A DNA stretch of 64,000 nt from Acidobacteria bacterium SCN 69-37 (GCA_001724025.1 MEDJ01000019.1:30359-94358); one strand, 5' to 3'; positions 17,248 to 25,604 are shown, counted from the first letter of the stretch. Numbers and translations: made by a program. The notes: generated from the letters alone by a model not told the origin.

Positions 17248-17882
17248 ATACGGCACGGCTGATCGAGGCGTTGAGCGCGGACGTCGGCCCCGTGAGGCGG
17301 GCACCCCTTGCGAAAATCCTGTCGTGGGTCATGGTGCTTGGCGCCGTCATCGCCGTCTGCGTTATGCTCGCGACGGTCGGGCCGCGACCCGGTCTCGCCG
17401 AAGCGCCCGCCCACTTCCTGGCGCTGAAGCTCCTCTTCAGTTTGAGCCTAGCTATCAGCGGCGGAGTCGTGTTGTTCAGCGCAATCCATCCAGGTCGCGA
17501 TGTGCGCCGGCTGTCTCGCTACCTTCTCTTGCCCATCGTCGTGGTCGGTGCAGCAGGGGTGGCGGCATTGGCGCTGACGCCGCCTGCGGCGTGGGGTGAG
17601 ATGGTGCTCGGGACGCACTGGGCGATGTGCGTCGTCTGCATTCCGCTGTTTGCGACGCTTCCATTTGCGCTGCTGATCTGGGGCTTGCGGAGAGGAGCCC
17701 CAACGGAGCTGGGGCGCACCGGTGCGATAGCGGGCTTGGTTGCCGGCGCGTTGGGAGCCGCCGCGTACTCGCTTCACTGCCCGGATGATTCATTGCCATT
17801 TGTCGCGATCTGGTACGCCGGATCGATTCTGCTGTGTGGCGTTGTCGGCAAATCGCTTGGCCGGACGCTGCTTCGGTGGTGA
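17244..17882 (+). CDS. NrsF/DUF1109 family membrane anti-sigma factor
   Basis: A 212-residue protein with a short cytoplasmic N-terminus (MNTARLIEALSADVGPVRR) and six hydrophobic segments. Periplasm-facing Cys residues include those in HWAMCVVCIPLF and in SLHCPDDSLPF; in the characterised Caulobacter family member, conserved Cys residues are needed for signal response. It should bind the sigma factor encoded just upstream and release it when metal or oxidants modify the Cys pairs. The four-base overlap with the sigma gene supports a one-to-one pair. Confidence 0.85.
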   Translation: MNTARLIEALSADVGPVRRAPLAKILSWVMVLGAVIAVCVMLATVGPRPGLAEAPAHFLALKLLFSLSLAISGGVVLFSAIHPGRDVRRLSRYLLLPIVVVGAAGVAALALTPPAAWGEMVLGTHWAMCVVCIPLFATLPFALLIWGLRRGAPTELGRTGAIAGLVAGALGAAAYSLHCPDDSLPFVAIWYAGSILLCGVVGKSLGRTLLRW

Positions 17883-17983
17883 CGATACTCGGTCGAAGTG
17901 AGTCCAGCGCCTGATCGAGATGTTGTGGAATCCCATCGCCGATCTCGGTCCCGGGTAACGGATTCCAACCAAGGAGAACTCAC

Positions 17984-18148
17984 GTGGACTGGAGCAATCT
18001 TGCATATTTCGCTTTGCTCGCGGCATTGGTCATCCTGATGATGCGGGGCTGCGGCGCTGGCATGTGCGGCATGGGCCGTCGCGCTCATGACGATTCACGC
18101 GCAGGCGGACGACAACGTCGTGATGATCACGCTGGAAAGGCGGCGTAG
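17984..18148 (+). CDS. CGMG membrane microprotein (copy 1)
   Basis: A 54-residue protein starts at a GTG eight bases after AAGGAG. It has one hydrophobic helix (about residues 5-20) followed directly by MMRGCGAGMCGMG and a basic, Asp-rich tail. The paralogue at 38204 has the same plan (NLAYAALIAVFFFLMMRGCG, then GMCGMG). Two Cys and several Met at the membrane surface could bind Cu(I) or Hg(II). In both places the gene follows close to a His-rich duplicated protein. I know no named family. Confidence 0.7.
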   Translation: MDWSNLAYFALLAALVILMMRGCGAGMCGMGRRAHDDSRAGGRQRRDDHAGKAA

Positions 18149-18291
18149 AAGTCCTGAGCGCATAGGAGGGTTCTCGGGGCCAAGACGACATTTACGGTTC
18201 GGCTGCACGGACCGGCAGCACCGCCGAAGCCTTCGGCAACGTGCTGAACAACGCAGAACGTCGTGATGCGTCAACCGCTGGAGGCCAGTCG

Positions 18292-20625
18292 ATGTCAGCG
18301 CAAAAGCACGAACACGGCTCAATGGCGCCTGCCGGCACGCTCGACCCAGTCTGCGGCATGACGATATCGCCCGACGACTCCGTCGGCCGCGTCGAGCACA
18401 AGGGGCACACGTACTACTTCTGCAGCGAGAGCTGTCTGGAGCAGTTCCGGACAGATCCAGAGCGCTTCGTCGATTCGGAGCGGAAGCAGCCGGCCGCGCT
18501 CGTGGACTCGGAGGCGGAGTACACCTGCCCAATGCATCCGCAGATCCGCCAGAAGGGCCCGGGTACGTGCCCGATCTGCGGCATGGCCCTCGAGCCAGTG
18601 GCGATCACGCTGGAGGAGCAACCGAACGAAGAACTCGAGGACATGACGCGGCGATTCTGGTGGTCCCTCGCATTGACCGCACCAATCCTCGTGTTCATGA
18701 TCGACGAGTTGCTGCCGGGGCAGCCGCTCCACCATGCGCTGGCGCCTGGGACCGTGAATTGGATCCAGTTCGCGCTCGCCACGCCGGTCGTGCTGTGGGG
18801 AGGCTGGCCGTTCTTCCAGCGAGGCTGGGTGTCCGTCGTCACCCGTCAGCTGAACATGTTCACGCTCATCGCGCTCGGCGTCGGAGCCGCGTACGTGTTC
18901 AGTGTCGTGGCGACGATCGCACCGGGGCTCTTTCCCGCCTCCTTCCGGATGAACGGCGCAGTGGCGGTGTACTTCGAAGCCGCGGCCGTCATCGTCGTCC
19001 TCGTGCTGCTCGGGCAAGTGCTGGAGTTACGCGCCCGCAGTCGAACCAGTACCGCGATCAGGAACCTGCTTGGACTCGCGCCAAAGGCCGCTCGCAGAAT
19101 TGAGTCGGACGGAACGGAGCACGACGTCCCGCTCAGCGACGTGCATGTCGACGATCGCCTTCGCGTCCGGCCGGGTGAGCGCATTCCGGTAGACGGCGTC
19201 GTCCTTGAGGGTAAGACGGCCATCGACGAATCAATGGTCACTGGCGAGCCGATTCCGGTTGAGAAGACGGCAGGAAGCAAGGTCACGGGAGGCACCGTGA
19301 ATGGAACCGGCACGTTCGTCATGCAGGCGGAGCGCGTGGGCGCGGATACTCTTCTGGCGCAGATCGTCCGCATGGTCAGCGAAGCGCAGCGTTCGCGGGC
19401 GCCGATCCAGCGGTTGGCCGACACGGTGTCCGCGTGGTTTGTGCCCATTGTCATTGCCGTCGCGGTCCTCGCCTTTATCGTGTGGTCGATGTACGGGCCC
19501 GAGCCACGTCTAGCCCACGCTCTGGTGAACGCCGTCGCCGTGCTGATCATTGCGTGCCCTTGCGCCTTGGGCCTGGCGACGCCGATGTCGATCATGGTTG
19601 GGACTGGGCGCGGCGCGGAAGCCGGAGTGTTGATCCGCAACGCAGAGGCACTTGAAATTCTGGAGAAGGTGACAACACTCGTTGTGGACAAAACCGGCAC
19701 ACTCACCGAGGGCAAGCCGAAGCTGATAACGGTCGCTCCGGGTAGCGGCCTTGATGAGGGACAATTGCTGCGCCTTGTTGCCAGTCTCGAGAACGTCAGC
19801 GAGCATCCTCTCGCGGCGGCGATCGTCAGCGGCGCACGCGATCGAGGCGTCACGTTGACGGACGTGACCGACTTCGAATCCATCACCGGCCAGGGCGTGA
19901 GTGGGCTCGTTGAAGGACGACGTGTGGCGATCGGCAATGTCACGCTGCTCGAGTCGCTGGCCGTAGACGTCAGCGGCCTAAGGGCACAGGCGGAAGAACT
20001 GCGGCAAAGAGGCCAGACGGTGATGTTCGTCGGTGTCGACGGCCGGGCAGCCGGTCTCATCGGTGTCGCGGATCCGATAAAGGACAGTTCGGCGGAGGCC
20101 GTACGCGCTCTGCACGCCGAGGGCATTCGAGTCGTGATGCTGACCGGCGATAACAGGACGACTGCCGAGGCCGTTGCGCGTGTAGTGGGTATCGATCACC
20201 TGGAGGCTGATGTGCTCCCTGATCAGAAGGCTGTAGTTGTAAAAGGCTTGCAACAAAAAGGCGAGCGCGTCGCGATGGCTGGCGATGGCATCAACGACGC
20301 GCCGGCGCTCGCGCAGGCTGATGTCGGCATTGCTATGGGGACCGGCACTGACGTGGCCATGGAGAGTGCCGGAGTGACGCTGGTCAAAGGCGACTTGAGG
20401 GGAATTGTGCGGGCGCGCCGGTTGAGCCAAGCGACGATGGGCAACATCCGGCAGAACCTGTTCTTCGCATTCATCTACAACGTGGCGGGCGTGCCCATCG
20501 CGGCGGGAATCCTCTACCCGTGGTTCGGGCTTCTTCTCAGCCCGCTGATTGCCAGCGCAGCGATGACGTTCAGCTCGGTGTCGGTCATTGGAAACGCGCT
20601 CAGGTTGCGACGCGTCGAACTCTAA
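18292..20625 (+). CDS. copA: Cu(I)-type P1B ATPase (CopA family) with YHS and heavy-metal-binding domains
   Basis: A 777-residue copper exporter. The N-terminus carries a YHS domain ([24 protein letters not shown]; about residues 18-60) and a heavy-metal-binding domain ([20 protein letters not shown]; 77-97) instead of HMA domains. The pump core has TGEP in the actuator, CPC at residues 422-424 ([11 protein letters not shown]), the phosphorylated DKTGT (Asp466), [23 protein letters not shown], and the Cu(I)-subclass helix motifs YNVAGVP and MTFSSVSV. The ATG at 18292 follows CTGGAGG. It lies downstream of the ECF/NrsF pair and the CGMG microprotein and may share their regulation. Confidence 0.93.
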   Translation: MSAQKHEHGSMAPAGTLDPVCGMTISPDDSVGRVEHKGHTYYFCSESCLEQFRTDPERFVDSERKQPAALVDSEAEYTCPMHPQIRQKGPGTCPICGMALEPVAITLEEQPNEELEDMTRRFWWSLALTAPILVFMIDELLPGQPLHHALAPGTVNWIQFALATPVVLWGGWPFFQRGWVSVVTRQLNMFTLIALGVGAAYVFSVVATIAPGLFPASFRMNGAVAVYFEAAAVIVVLVLLGQVLELRARSRTSTAIRNLLGLAPKAARRIESDGTEHDVPLSDVHVDDRLRVRPGERIPVDGVVLEGKTAIDESMVTGEPIPVEKTAGSKVTGGTVNGTGTFVMQAERVGADTLLAQIVRMVSEAQRSRAPIQRLADTVSAWFVPIVIAVAVLAFIVWSMYGPEPRLAHALVNAVAVLIIACPCALGLATPMSIMVGTGRGAEAGVLIRNAEALEILEKVTTLVVDKTGTLTEGKPKLITVAPGSGLDEGQLLRLVASLENVSEHPLAAAIVSGARDRGVTLTDVTDFESITGQGVSGLVEGRRVAIGNVTLLESLAVDVSGLRAQAEELRQRGQTVMFVGVDGRAAGLIGVADPIKDSSAEAVRALHAEGIRVVMLTGDNRTTAEAVARVVGIDHLEADVLPDQKAVVVKGLQQKGERVAMAGDGINDAPALAQADVGIAMGTGTDVAMESAGVTLVKGDLRGIVRARRLSQATMGNIRQNLFFAFIYNVAGVPIAAGILYPWFGLLLSPLIASAAMTFSSVSVIGNALRLRRVEL

Positions 20626-20627
20626 AC

Positions 20628-20846
20628 CTAAAGGCCGACCCGGGTGGCTTCTACCGCGAGAACGGCTGCCCCCCCCGGCCAACTGCGAACGCGCGGTGAA
20701 CCAGGCCATCCTTCTTCGCGCGTCGTGAAGAACCTTCGCAGCAGCTCATCAGCTGTGGGTGCGGCCGCCAATGCAGTGGAGCCGGAGCCGAGGATCACCA
20801 GATCGAAAAGTTCTTTCCATGTGCCCCAAACGGATTCGGCCGTCAC
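20628..20846 (-). pseudogene. Possible merA N-terminal stub
   Basis: The segment ELFDLVILGSGSTALAAAP matches the FAD-binding beta-alpha-beta start of mercuric reductases and related flavoproteins (YDLVILGSGSTAFAAA-type). After about 30 codons similarity ends, and the frame closes 40 codons later with unrelated sequence (EEGWPGSPRVRSW). The catalytic CxxxxC disulfide and the remaining ~400 residues are absent. Its position directly after merP is right for merA. I call it a deleted remnant with modest confidence, because only one short motif supports it. Confidence 0.4.
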
Positions 20847-20867
20847 TCGAGGCCGACGGTATCGACC

Positions 20868-21187
20868 CTACTTCGCGACCTCGGTCTTGTAGCCAGTCTT
20901 CTGGGCGATCGCTTTGGCGATCGCGTCCGGCGACGTCTTGGCGGAATCGTAGGTGACCTCGGCTGTCCCTTTCGCGTAGCTGGCCTTCGCGTCTTTGACC
21001 CCGTCAATCTGTTTCGCGGCGATCTTCACCGCCGCTTCACAGCCCGAACACGTCATGCCGGTGACCTTCATCGTGCAGACTTTGATGGCTTCGGCCGGCT
21101 TAGTCTGCGCGGACTCTGCGCGTCCGCCGTGACCGCTGCGACGCCGCCGACCAGAACCGCTGCTGCCAGTACCAGAATCTTTCGCAT
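20868..21187 (-). pseudogene. merP: merP, frameshifted between signal peptide and mature domain
   Basis: MerP is the periplasmic Hg(II)-binding protein that passes mercury to MerT. Here the signal peptide (MRKILVLAAAVLVGGVAAV, TADA) begins at 21187, but the mature domain (KVTGMTCSGCEAAVK to GYKTEVAK) is in another frame. One missing or extra base at about 21118 separates them; correcting it gives TADAESAQTKPAEAIKVCT leading into the HMA domain. The CxxC motif is intact. Translation could start at the internal ATG at 21071, giving a 67-residue cytoplasmic HMA protein. A single-base sequencing error is the other explanation. Confidence 0.7.
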
Positions 21188-21196
21188 ATGTCCCCT

Positions 21197-21511
21197 TCAG
21201 AACAGATAGTCAACGTAGTACGGAAAAGTGACGAGTGCTGTGGCGAGTGCGGCCGCGAACCACACGGCGAGACGGGTGCGTTTCCGCGACGCCGGGGAGC
21301 ACGTGTCGCAGTTGGACGTCGGGCGGTATGCGACGTAAAAGGCGCCGCCAAGCAGCAGCGCCGTCGCCGTAAGCAAAACAGGACGGTACGGCTCCAGGGC
21401 GGCGAGGGAAGCGCCGAACGTGCCGGCGCCGAGGAGTACGAATGCCACGGGTCCGATACAACACGCCGATGCCACACCGGCCGCCAACACGGAGGCGAGG
21501 GCGGTCTTCAC
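21197..21511 (-). CDS. merT: MerT mercuric ion transporter
   Basis: A 104-residue inner-membrane protein with three hydrophobic segments. The first holds the vicinal pair of MerT (ASACCIGPVAFVLLG), and the loop after helix 2 carries CDTC (TSNCDTCSP), the second Cys pair. It imports Hg(II) delivered by MerP to the cytoplasm for reduction by MerA. The GTG start overlaps the merR stop (GTGA) and is preceded by GGGAGGAG. Without an intact merA in view, import alone would be harmful, so the locus may be decaying or MerA may be elsewhere. Confidence 0.85.
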   Translation of the reverse strand: MKTALASVLAAGVASACCIGPVAFVLLGAGTFGASLAALEPYRPVLLTATALLLGGAFYVAYRPTSNCDTCSPASRKRTRLAVWFAAALATALVTFPYYVDYLF

Positions 21512-21927
21512 TGGCGTGCTCCTCCCAATTCGACCATCACCGGGCACACGGGCCTCTCCTGCTTGAGGGCGTGCTCGCAATCGTGGAGGTGGGTACGGAG
21601 CGTCCGTCGAAACGCCTGCATCTCCTTGAGCCTGGCATCCACGTCAGCAAGGCGACTCTTCAGGAGATCACGCACGCGACGGCATCGCTGATGCCCGCCA
21701 CGTCCCTCGTTGGAAACGAGCTCCTTCACGTCCTTCAAGGTCAGCCCCATTGCCTGGGCCTGTTGAATGAATCGCACTCGCGGCAGCACGTCGTCGCCGT
21801 ACGCCCGTAGCCCGCCAGCCGTGCGCGGCGCGCGGGGCAACACGCCGAGCCGCTCGTAGTAACGCATGGCGTCAGGCGTAATGCCCGCCTTGTCTGCAAC
21901 TTCACTGATCCGATACGTGGCGGCCAT
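21508..21927 (-). CDS. merR: MerR mercury-responsive regulator
   Basis: A 139-residue MerR-family activator/repressor. The winged helix is at the N-terminus (YRISEVADKAGITPDAMRYY, ERLGVLPRAPRT), followed by a long dimerisation helix. Three Cys residues are arranged as in Hg-MerR: one before the helix (HQRCRRVRDLL), then HDCEHAL and RPVCPVM. The likely target is the palindrome CTGGAG-N4-CTCCAG at 22431-22446 ahead of the operon, with a 20-base spacer between promoter boxes. The start at 21927 (MAATYRISEV) is chosen by family alignment. Its stop overlaps merT. Confidence 0.85.
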   Translation of the reverse strand: MAATYRISEVADKAGITPDAMRYYERLGVLPRAPRTAGGLRAYGDDVLPRVRFIQQAQAMGLTLKDVKELVSNEGRGGHQRCRRVRDLLKSRLADVDARLKEMQAFRRTLRTHLHDCEHALKQERPVCPVMVELGGARQ

Positions 21928-21931
21928 GGGC

Positions 21932-22414
21932 TTACTTCTGAATGACCGAGGCACTTTCAGCCTCGATCCGTGCGACAGCCTTCATGACATCGCCCAGGCA
22001 GCAGGCGCCGCGCGGGTTCCGCACTTCGCAGGCGCAGCGGCCGGCCGCGATATGGGCTCGCACCCGCTGCGGAGCGTCGCACCGACCCGTCTCTGCGAAC
22101 TCCCGAGCCATCGACGCCTCATTCTCGTCGAAGCAATAACAGATCCTGCCCGCGCCGACGGGCTGCTTCTGCCAGACGGGCACACGGAGGTCCGCCGTGT
22201 TGAAGACGTGACCCTCGTCGTCGAAGTACACCACCGCGCACGTGGGGTCGGCACAGAATCGATAAGGCCCCTCGCCAACAACCCGGAGTGCGGACTCGCA
22301 CAGCAAGGCCTTGACGGTGAGCAGATCGACCGTGAGGCCCTTCGCGCCGCTCTGAGGACATCGCGACGTGACGGCTGCACGCACGCGGTCGGGAGATCCG
22401 CAACAGGAGCTCAT
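21932..22414 (-). CDS. CopZ-type protein with Cys-rich N-terminal Zn/[2Fe-2S] domains
   Basis: A 160-residue cytoplasmic protein like the N-terminal half of Archaeoglobus CopZ. It starts MSSCCGSPDR, has DLLTVKALLCESALR, then PYRFCADPTCAVVYFD, and a BFD-like iron-sulfur part CYCFDENEASM followed by CACEVRNPRGACCLG. Known homologues bind a [2Fe-2S] cluster and a Zn ion and may reduce or accept copper. The HMA domain of full CopZ is absent. The ATG at 22414 gives the family start; GCAACAGGAG (minus: CTCCTG) leaves a weak ribosome site. It is the first gene after the mer promoter. Confidence 0.8.
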   Translation of the reverse strand: MSSCCGSPDRVRAAVTSRCPQSGAKGLTVDLLTVKALLCESALRVVGEGPYRFCADPTCAVVYFDDEGHVFNTADLRVPVWQKQPVGAGRICYCFDENEASMAREFAETGRCDAPQRVRAHIAAGRCACEVRNPRGACCLGDVMKAVARIEAESASVIQK

Positions 22415-22420
22415 GCCACA

Positions 22421-22452
22421 AGTATCCACCCTGGAGTGCACTCCAGAGTCAA
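22421..22452 (-). promoter_or_regulatory. MerR-type promoter of the copZ-like/merRTP operon
   Basis: On the minus strand TTGACT (22447-22452) and GATACT (22421-22426) are separated by 20 bases holding the perfect palindrome CTGGAG-TGCA-CTCCAG (22431-22446). An over-long spacer filled by a dyad is the hallmark of promoters remodelled by MerR regulators. It points at the gene starting at 22414 and is most likely bound by the MerR at 21508-21927. Confidence 0.75.
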
Positions 22453-22490
22453 GCCCTATCCGGGCCCGCGCAGGCAGCATAAGAAACCGC

Positions 22491-22522
22491 TTGACCTTCA
22501 AGTGCCCTTGAAGGCGTGTAAT
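22491..22522 (+). promoter_or_regulatory. MerR-type promoter of YPC unit 1
   Basis: TTGACC (22491-22496) and TGTAAT (22517-22522) flank a 20-base spacer containing the perfect dyad CCTTCAAG-TGCC-CTTGAAGG (22495-22514). It drives the ATPase gene starting at 22562. The dyad shares the TCAAG/CTTGA halves with the promoters at 25573, 38973 and 42063, so one regulator type probably serves all four. Confidence 0.78.
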
Positions 22523-22561
22523 GGAATTCGACACGAGTATTACGCAACCAAGGTGGTCCTC

Positions 22562-25015
22562 ATGCACGCCGTCGCTACTGCTGAAGCCGCTCCACACTTC
22601 TGGAGCGAGGAACCGTCCAAACTGCCGGGCCGCCGACGCATCCGCGCCCGCATCGGGGGCCTGCATTGCTCGTTGTGCACTGGCACGATCGAGAAGGCGC
22701 TGAGCCGGCTACCAGGCGTTGAGAAAGTCGCCGTGAGCTTGACGCACGAACAGGCGCTCATCGAATACGACCCGAGCGTGACGCGCGCCGAAGATCTCCT
22801 GCAGACGCTGATGGACATCGGCTATACGGTCTCCGATCCGCGCAAGCTGCGGCCGTATGAGGAAGAAGAGCGCGCGTTAGTGCACGAGCGTCGACGTTTC
22901 CTGACCGCCTTGACCACGTCAATCGCGGCGATGGGCCTCGTCGGCTACCCGGTCGACAGCGTGTGGTTTCCGCTGTGCGTCTTCTCCATTGCAAGCCTTG
23001 TCGCGCTTGCCTTCGTCGTCTTGCGCAGCTACGGGCAGCTGTGGGCGGTCGGCGGCTCGGCGCTGCTGGCGGCTTTGGGGGCAGCCATCTATTACTTCCA
23101 GTTGCGGGGCACGTTTGGAGCGGCGACACCATGGGTCGCCGGCGCGTTCGCAGTCGGGGTCATCTTCGGCGTGGGTGGCCATATCGTGCGTATGGCTTTC
23201 ATGGCGCTGCGCCGCGGGATTCTTAACCAGCACGTGCTCGTGGAATTCGGAGCGTTTGCCGGCCTTGTAGGCGGCGCGATCGGTCTCGCCTTCAACCCCT
23301 CAGGGTATCCGACCGTGGCGTTTTTCTCCGTGGCGGTCATGGTGATCAGCTATCACATTTTTTCGGAGTGGCTGTCGTTGATCGTCAAAACGCGCAGTTC
23401 CCAAGCCGTCAAGAAACTCTTGGACCTCGAGCCCGACGTCGCGTACGTGGTGAGAAACGCCAGAGAGGAACCCGTGCCGCTCGAACAGGTCCGTGTTGGC
23501 GACCTTGTGCGCATCCGACCCGGGAGCCGGGTGCCGGTGGACGGCGTGGTTGAATCCGGAGAATCGGACGTGGACGAATCGCTGGTCACCGGCGAGCCCG
23601 CGCTCGTCGAGAAGCGTGCGGGCGATCGGACGGTGAGCGGCTCACTGAACGGCCACGGCACGCTGCTCGTGCGTGCGACCGTCGTGGGTGAGGAAAGTTT
23701 TCTGAGACAGGTGATCCGCAGCGTAGAAGACGCCCGGGCGCTCAAACCCGGCGTGCTGCACCTCGTCGATCGCGTCCTGCAAGTCTACACGCCGTTCGTG
23801 CTGATCACAGCGGCCGGGGCGACGCTGTTCTGGCTGCTCGGTCCACTCATGATCGGAGGGTCTCCCGATCTCCAGCGCGCGATGTTTGCGGGGTTGAGCG
23901 TCCTGGTGATGGGCTATCCCTGTGCGGTGGGAATCTCGGCGCCGCTCTCGATCGTGCGCGGGGCCGGCGAAGCGGCCGAGCGAGGCGTGCTGATGCGCAC
24001 GGGCGAGGCCTTCCAAGCGCTGCGCCGCGTCAACCGGGTGGTCTTCGACAAAACGGGGACCTTGACCGAGGGCAAGCCGGCGTTGCGCCACATCGTTGCC
24101 GTCTCGGGCACCGAAGAGGAGTTACTCGTCGTCGCCGCAGCGGTCGAAGCATCGTCCGAGCATCCGTTGGCGCGCGCAATCGTCGAAGAAGCGTTTCAGC
24201 GGGGTCTCCCGCTGCCAGAGGTCGAAGGATTCGAGGCCGTCACCGGTCGCGGTGTTAGGGCCCGTCTCCGGGGTCACCCGCTAACCGTCGGTAGCCCGGC
24301 CTTCCTCGCCGCGGAAGGCGTGGACCTCAGCGCTCAGACCGAACGCATTAGCGAGCTCGAAGCGCACGGACTCACCGTGATCGCCATCGCGCGCGACGGA
24401 GTACTGCTTGGTGTCGCGGCGCTCGGCGATGCGCTCAGACCAGACGCTGCGGAGACCGTCCGTCGGTTGCATACGCTTGGTATCCGCACAGCCCTGGTCA
24501 CGGGCGATAATGAGCAGGCCGCGCGTCACTTCGCCGGTGCGGCAGGCATTGAGGAGGTGCATGCTCGCGTGCTTCCTGCGGAAAAGGCCGCGTTGATCCG
24601 CAAGATGCAGGAGAGTGCCCGTGTCGCGATGGTCGGCGACGGTATCAATGACGCGCCGGCGCTGATGCAGGCGGACGTCGGGATCGCGTTCGGCACCGGT
24701 GCGGATATCGCGATCGAGTCCGCCGATGTCATCATCCTCAGTCAACGCCTCGGGGCGGTGCTCGATGCGTACGCTGTGAGCCGAGACAGTTATCGAAAGA
24801 TTGTGCAGAACGTATCGCTGGCATTCCTCTTCAACGGCATCGGCATTCCCGCGGCGGCCACGGGGTTGGTCTATCCGGTTTGGGGCATGGTCGCGATGGC
24901 CGCCAGCGTCACGACGATTTTCATCAATTCGCTGTGGGGACGCGGCACCTATTTCTTCGAGGCCATCAAGACGGTCGGCCAGCCGCCGCCAGCGCCCGCG
25001 CCCGTGACCCCATAA
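22562..25015 (+). CDS. P1B-type metal ATPase with a YPC membrane motif (unit 1)
   Basis: An 817-residue heavy-metal P-type ATPase. An N-terminal HMA domain has [14 protein letters not shown] (Cys36, Cys39). The core has TGEP in the actuator, DKTGTLTEG (Asp496), [10 protein letters not shown] and [14 protein letters not shown] (about 692). The membrane metal motif is [11 protein letters not shown]: Tyr452-Pro-Cys454, where well-studied families have CPC, SPC or TPC. The paralogue at 39043 has the same motif at the same residue, so it is not an error. The last helices end [24 protein letters not shown] precedes the ATG. The first of two HMA chaperone genes follows 25 bases downstream. Metal unknown; a soft metal is likely from the MerR and HMA context. 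Confidence 0.9.
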   Translation: MHAVATAEAAPHFWSEEPSKLPGRRRIRARIGGLHCSLCTGTIEKALSRLPGVEKVAVSLTHEQALIEYDPSVTRAEDLLQTLMDIGYTVSDPRKLRPYEEEERALVHERRRFLTALTTSIAAMGLVGYPVDSVWFPLCVFSIASLVALAFVVLRSYGQLWAVGGSALLAALGAAIYYFQLRGTFGAATPWVAGAFAVGVIFGVGGHIVRMAFMALRRGILNQHVLVEFGAFAGLVGGAIGLAFNPSGYPTVAFFSVAVMVISYHIFSEWLSLIVKTRSSQAVKKLLDLEPDVAYVVRNAREEPVPLEQVRVGDLVRIRPGSRVPVDGVVESGESDVDESLVTGEPALVEKRAGDRTVSGSLNGHGTLLVRATVVGEESFLRQVIRSVEDARALKPGVLHLVDRVLQVYTPFVLITAAGATLFWLLGPLMIGGSPDLQRAMFAGLSVLVMGYPCAVGISAPLSIVRGAGEAAERGVLMRTGEAFQALRRVNRVVFDKTGTLTEGKPALRHIVAVSGTEEELLVVAAAVEASSEHPLARAIVEEAFQRGLPLPEVEGFEAVTGRGVRARLRGHPLTVGSPAFLAAEGVDLSAQTERISELEAHGLTVIAIARDGVLLGVAALGDALRPDAAETVRRLHTLGIRTALVTGDNEQAARHFAGAAGIEEVHARVLPAEKAALIRKMQESARVAMVGDGINDAPALMQADVGIAFGTGADIAIESADVIILSQRLGAVLDAYAVSRDSYRKIVQNVSLAFLFNGIGIPAAATGLVYPVWGMVAMAASVTTIFINSLWGRGTYFFEAIKTVGQPPPAPAPVTP

Positions 25016-25040
25016 CGGAGCGACAAGAGGACGCGAGAAT

Positions 25041-25271
25041 ATGTTGAAATCAGTCACCTTCGAAGTCACCGGCGAGCAGCGGCTTCATTGTGCGGCGTGC
25101 GAGGAACGCGTCGCTCGTCTGCTTAAAACAGTGGAAGGTGTCGGACAGGTTCGAGCGCAGGCGGATCGTCAACGGATCGATGTGTTGTTTGACACTGCCG
25201 TGCTCGACCCCAAGTCGATCGCGGCGCGCCTCAGCGAGGCCGGATACGAGACGAGGGTGACCACACAGTGA
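25041..25271 (+). CDS. HMA-domain cytoplasmic chaperone, CAAC type (unit 1)
   Basis: A 76-residue single-domain protein of the heavy-metal-associated fold with no signal peptide. It keeps the beta-alpha-beta plan: VTFEVTGEQRLHCAACEERV with the metal-binding CAAC, a first helix (ARLLKTVEGV) and the end LSEAGYET. The usual Met before the CxxC motif is replaced by His (LHCAAC). It should carry metal to the ATPase encoded upstream or sense it for delivery to MerR. Its last codons overlap the GTG start of the next HMA gene (GTGA). The paralogue at 41516 has NCGAC. Confidence 0.85.
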   Translation: MLKSVTFEVTGEQRLHCAACEERVARLLKTVEGVGQVRAQADRQRIDVLFDTAVLDPKSIAARLSEAGYETRVTTQ

Positions 25272-25576
25272 GCAGGTTTACGCATCTCCTGGCGACGCTC
25301 GGCTTCCGTCGCGTCGTTCCGGGACGCGAAGAGATGACCGCGACGGCACTGTTGGCGGATCGAGAGTTCCTGGTGCCAAACATGGTCTGCGAAGGGTGCG
25401 CGGAGAAGATCGCGGGAGCGCTGACCTCGATGCCCGGCGTCCGAGAGATCACATCGAAAGTGGCGAAAAAGCGCATCCGCGTGCGGTACGAGCCTGGAAA
25501 AGTGCAGGAGCACCAGCTCAAGGATGCCCTCACCAAGATCGGATTCACCGCTCTCGACGCCCCAGAAAATACTTGA
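25268..25576 (+). CDS. HMA-domain protein, CEGC type (unit 1)
   Basis: A 102-residue protein with a short basic N-terminal extension (about 30 residues, no convincing signal peptide) and an HMA domain: FLVPNMVCEGCAEKIAGAL with CEGC at about residues 45-48, then RIRVRYEPGKV and IGFTALD. The GTG start overlaps the upstream HMA gene. Having two different HMA proteins after the ATPase is conserved in unit 2 (41743). One may serve the ATPase and the other the permease or regulator, which cannot be decided from sequence. Confidence 0.82.
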   Translation: MSRFTHLLATLGFRRVVPGREEMTATALLADREFLVPNMVCEGCAEKIAGALTSMPGVREITSKVAKKRIRVRYEPGKVQEHQLKDALTKIGFTALDAPENT

Positions 25577-25604
25577 CCCTCAAGTTCGCTTGAGGGTGTG
25601 TACT
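25573..25604 (+). promoter_or_regulatory. MerR-type internal promoter of unit 1 (merR side)
   Basis: TTGACC (25573-25578) and TGTACT (25599-25604) enclose a 20-base spacer. The dyad ACCCTCAAG-TTCG-CTTGAGGGT is perfect over nine bases per arm (25576-25597). It begins inside the stop codon of the preceding HMA gene and lies just before the MerR gene, so MerR probably activates its own gene and the permease genes downstream. Confidence 0.8.

Noticed and set aside
20628..20846. Functional small flavoprotein
   Set aside because: Only the first nucleotide-binding motif is present and the rest of the frame has no similarity to any reductase; treated as a remnant.
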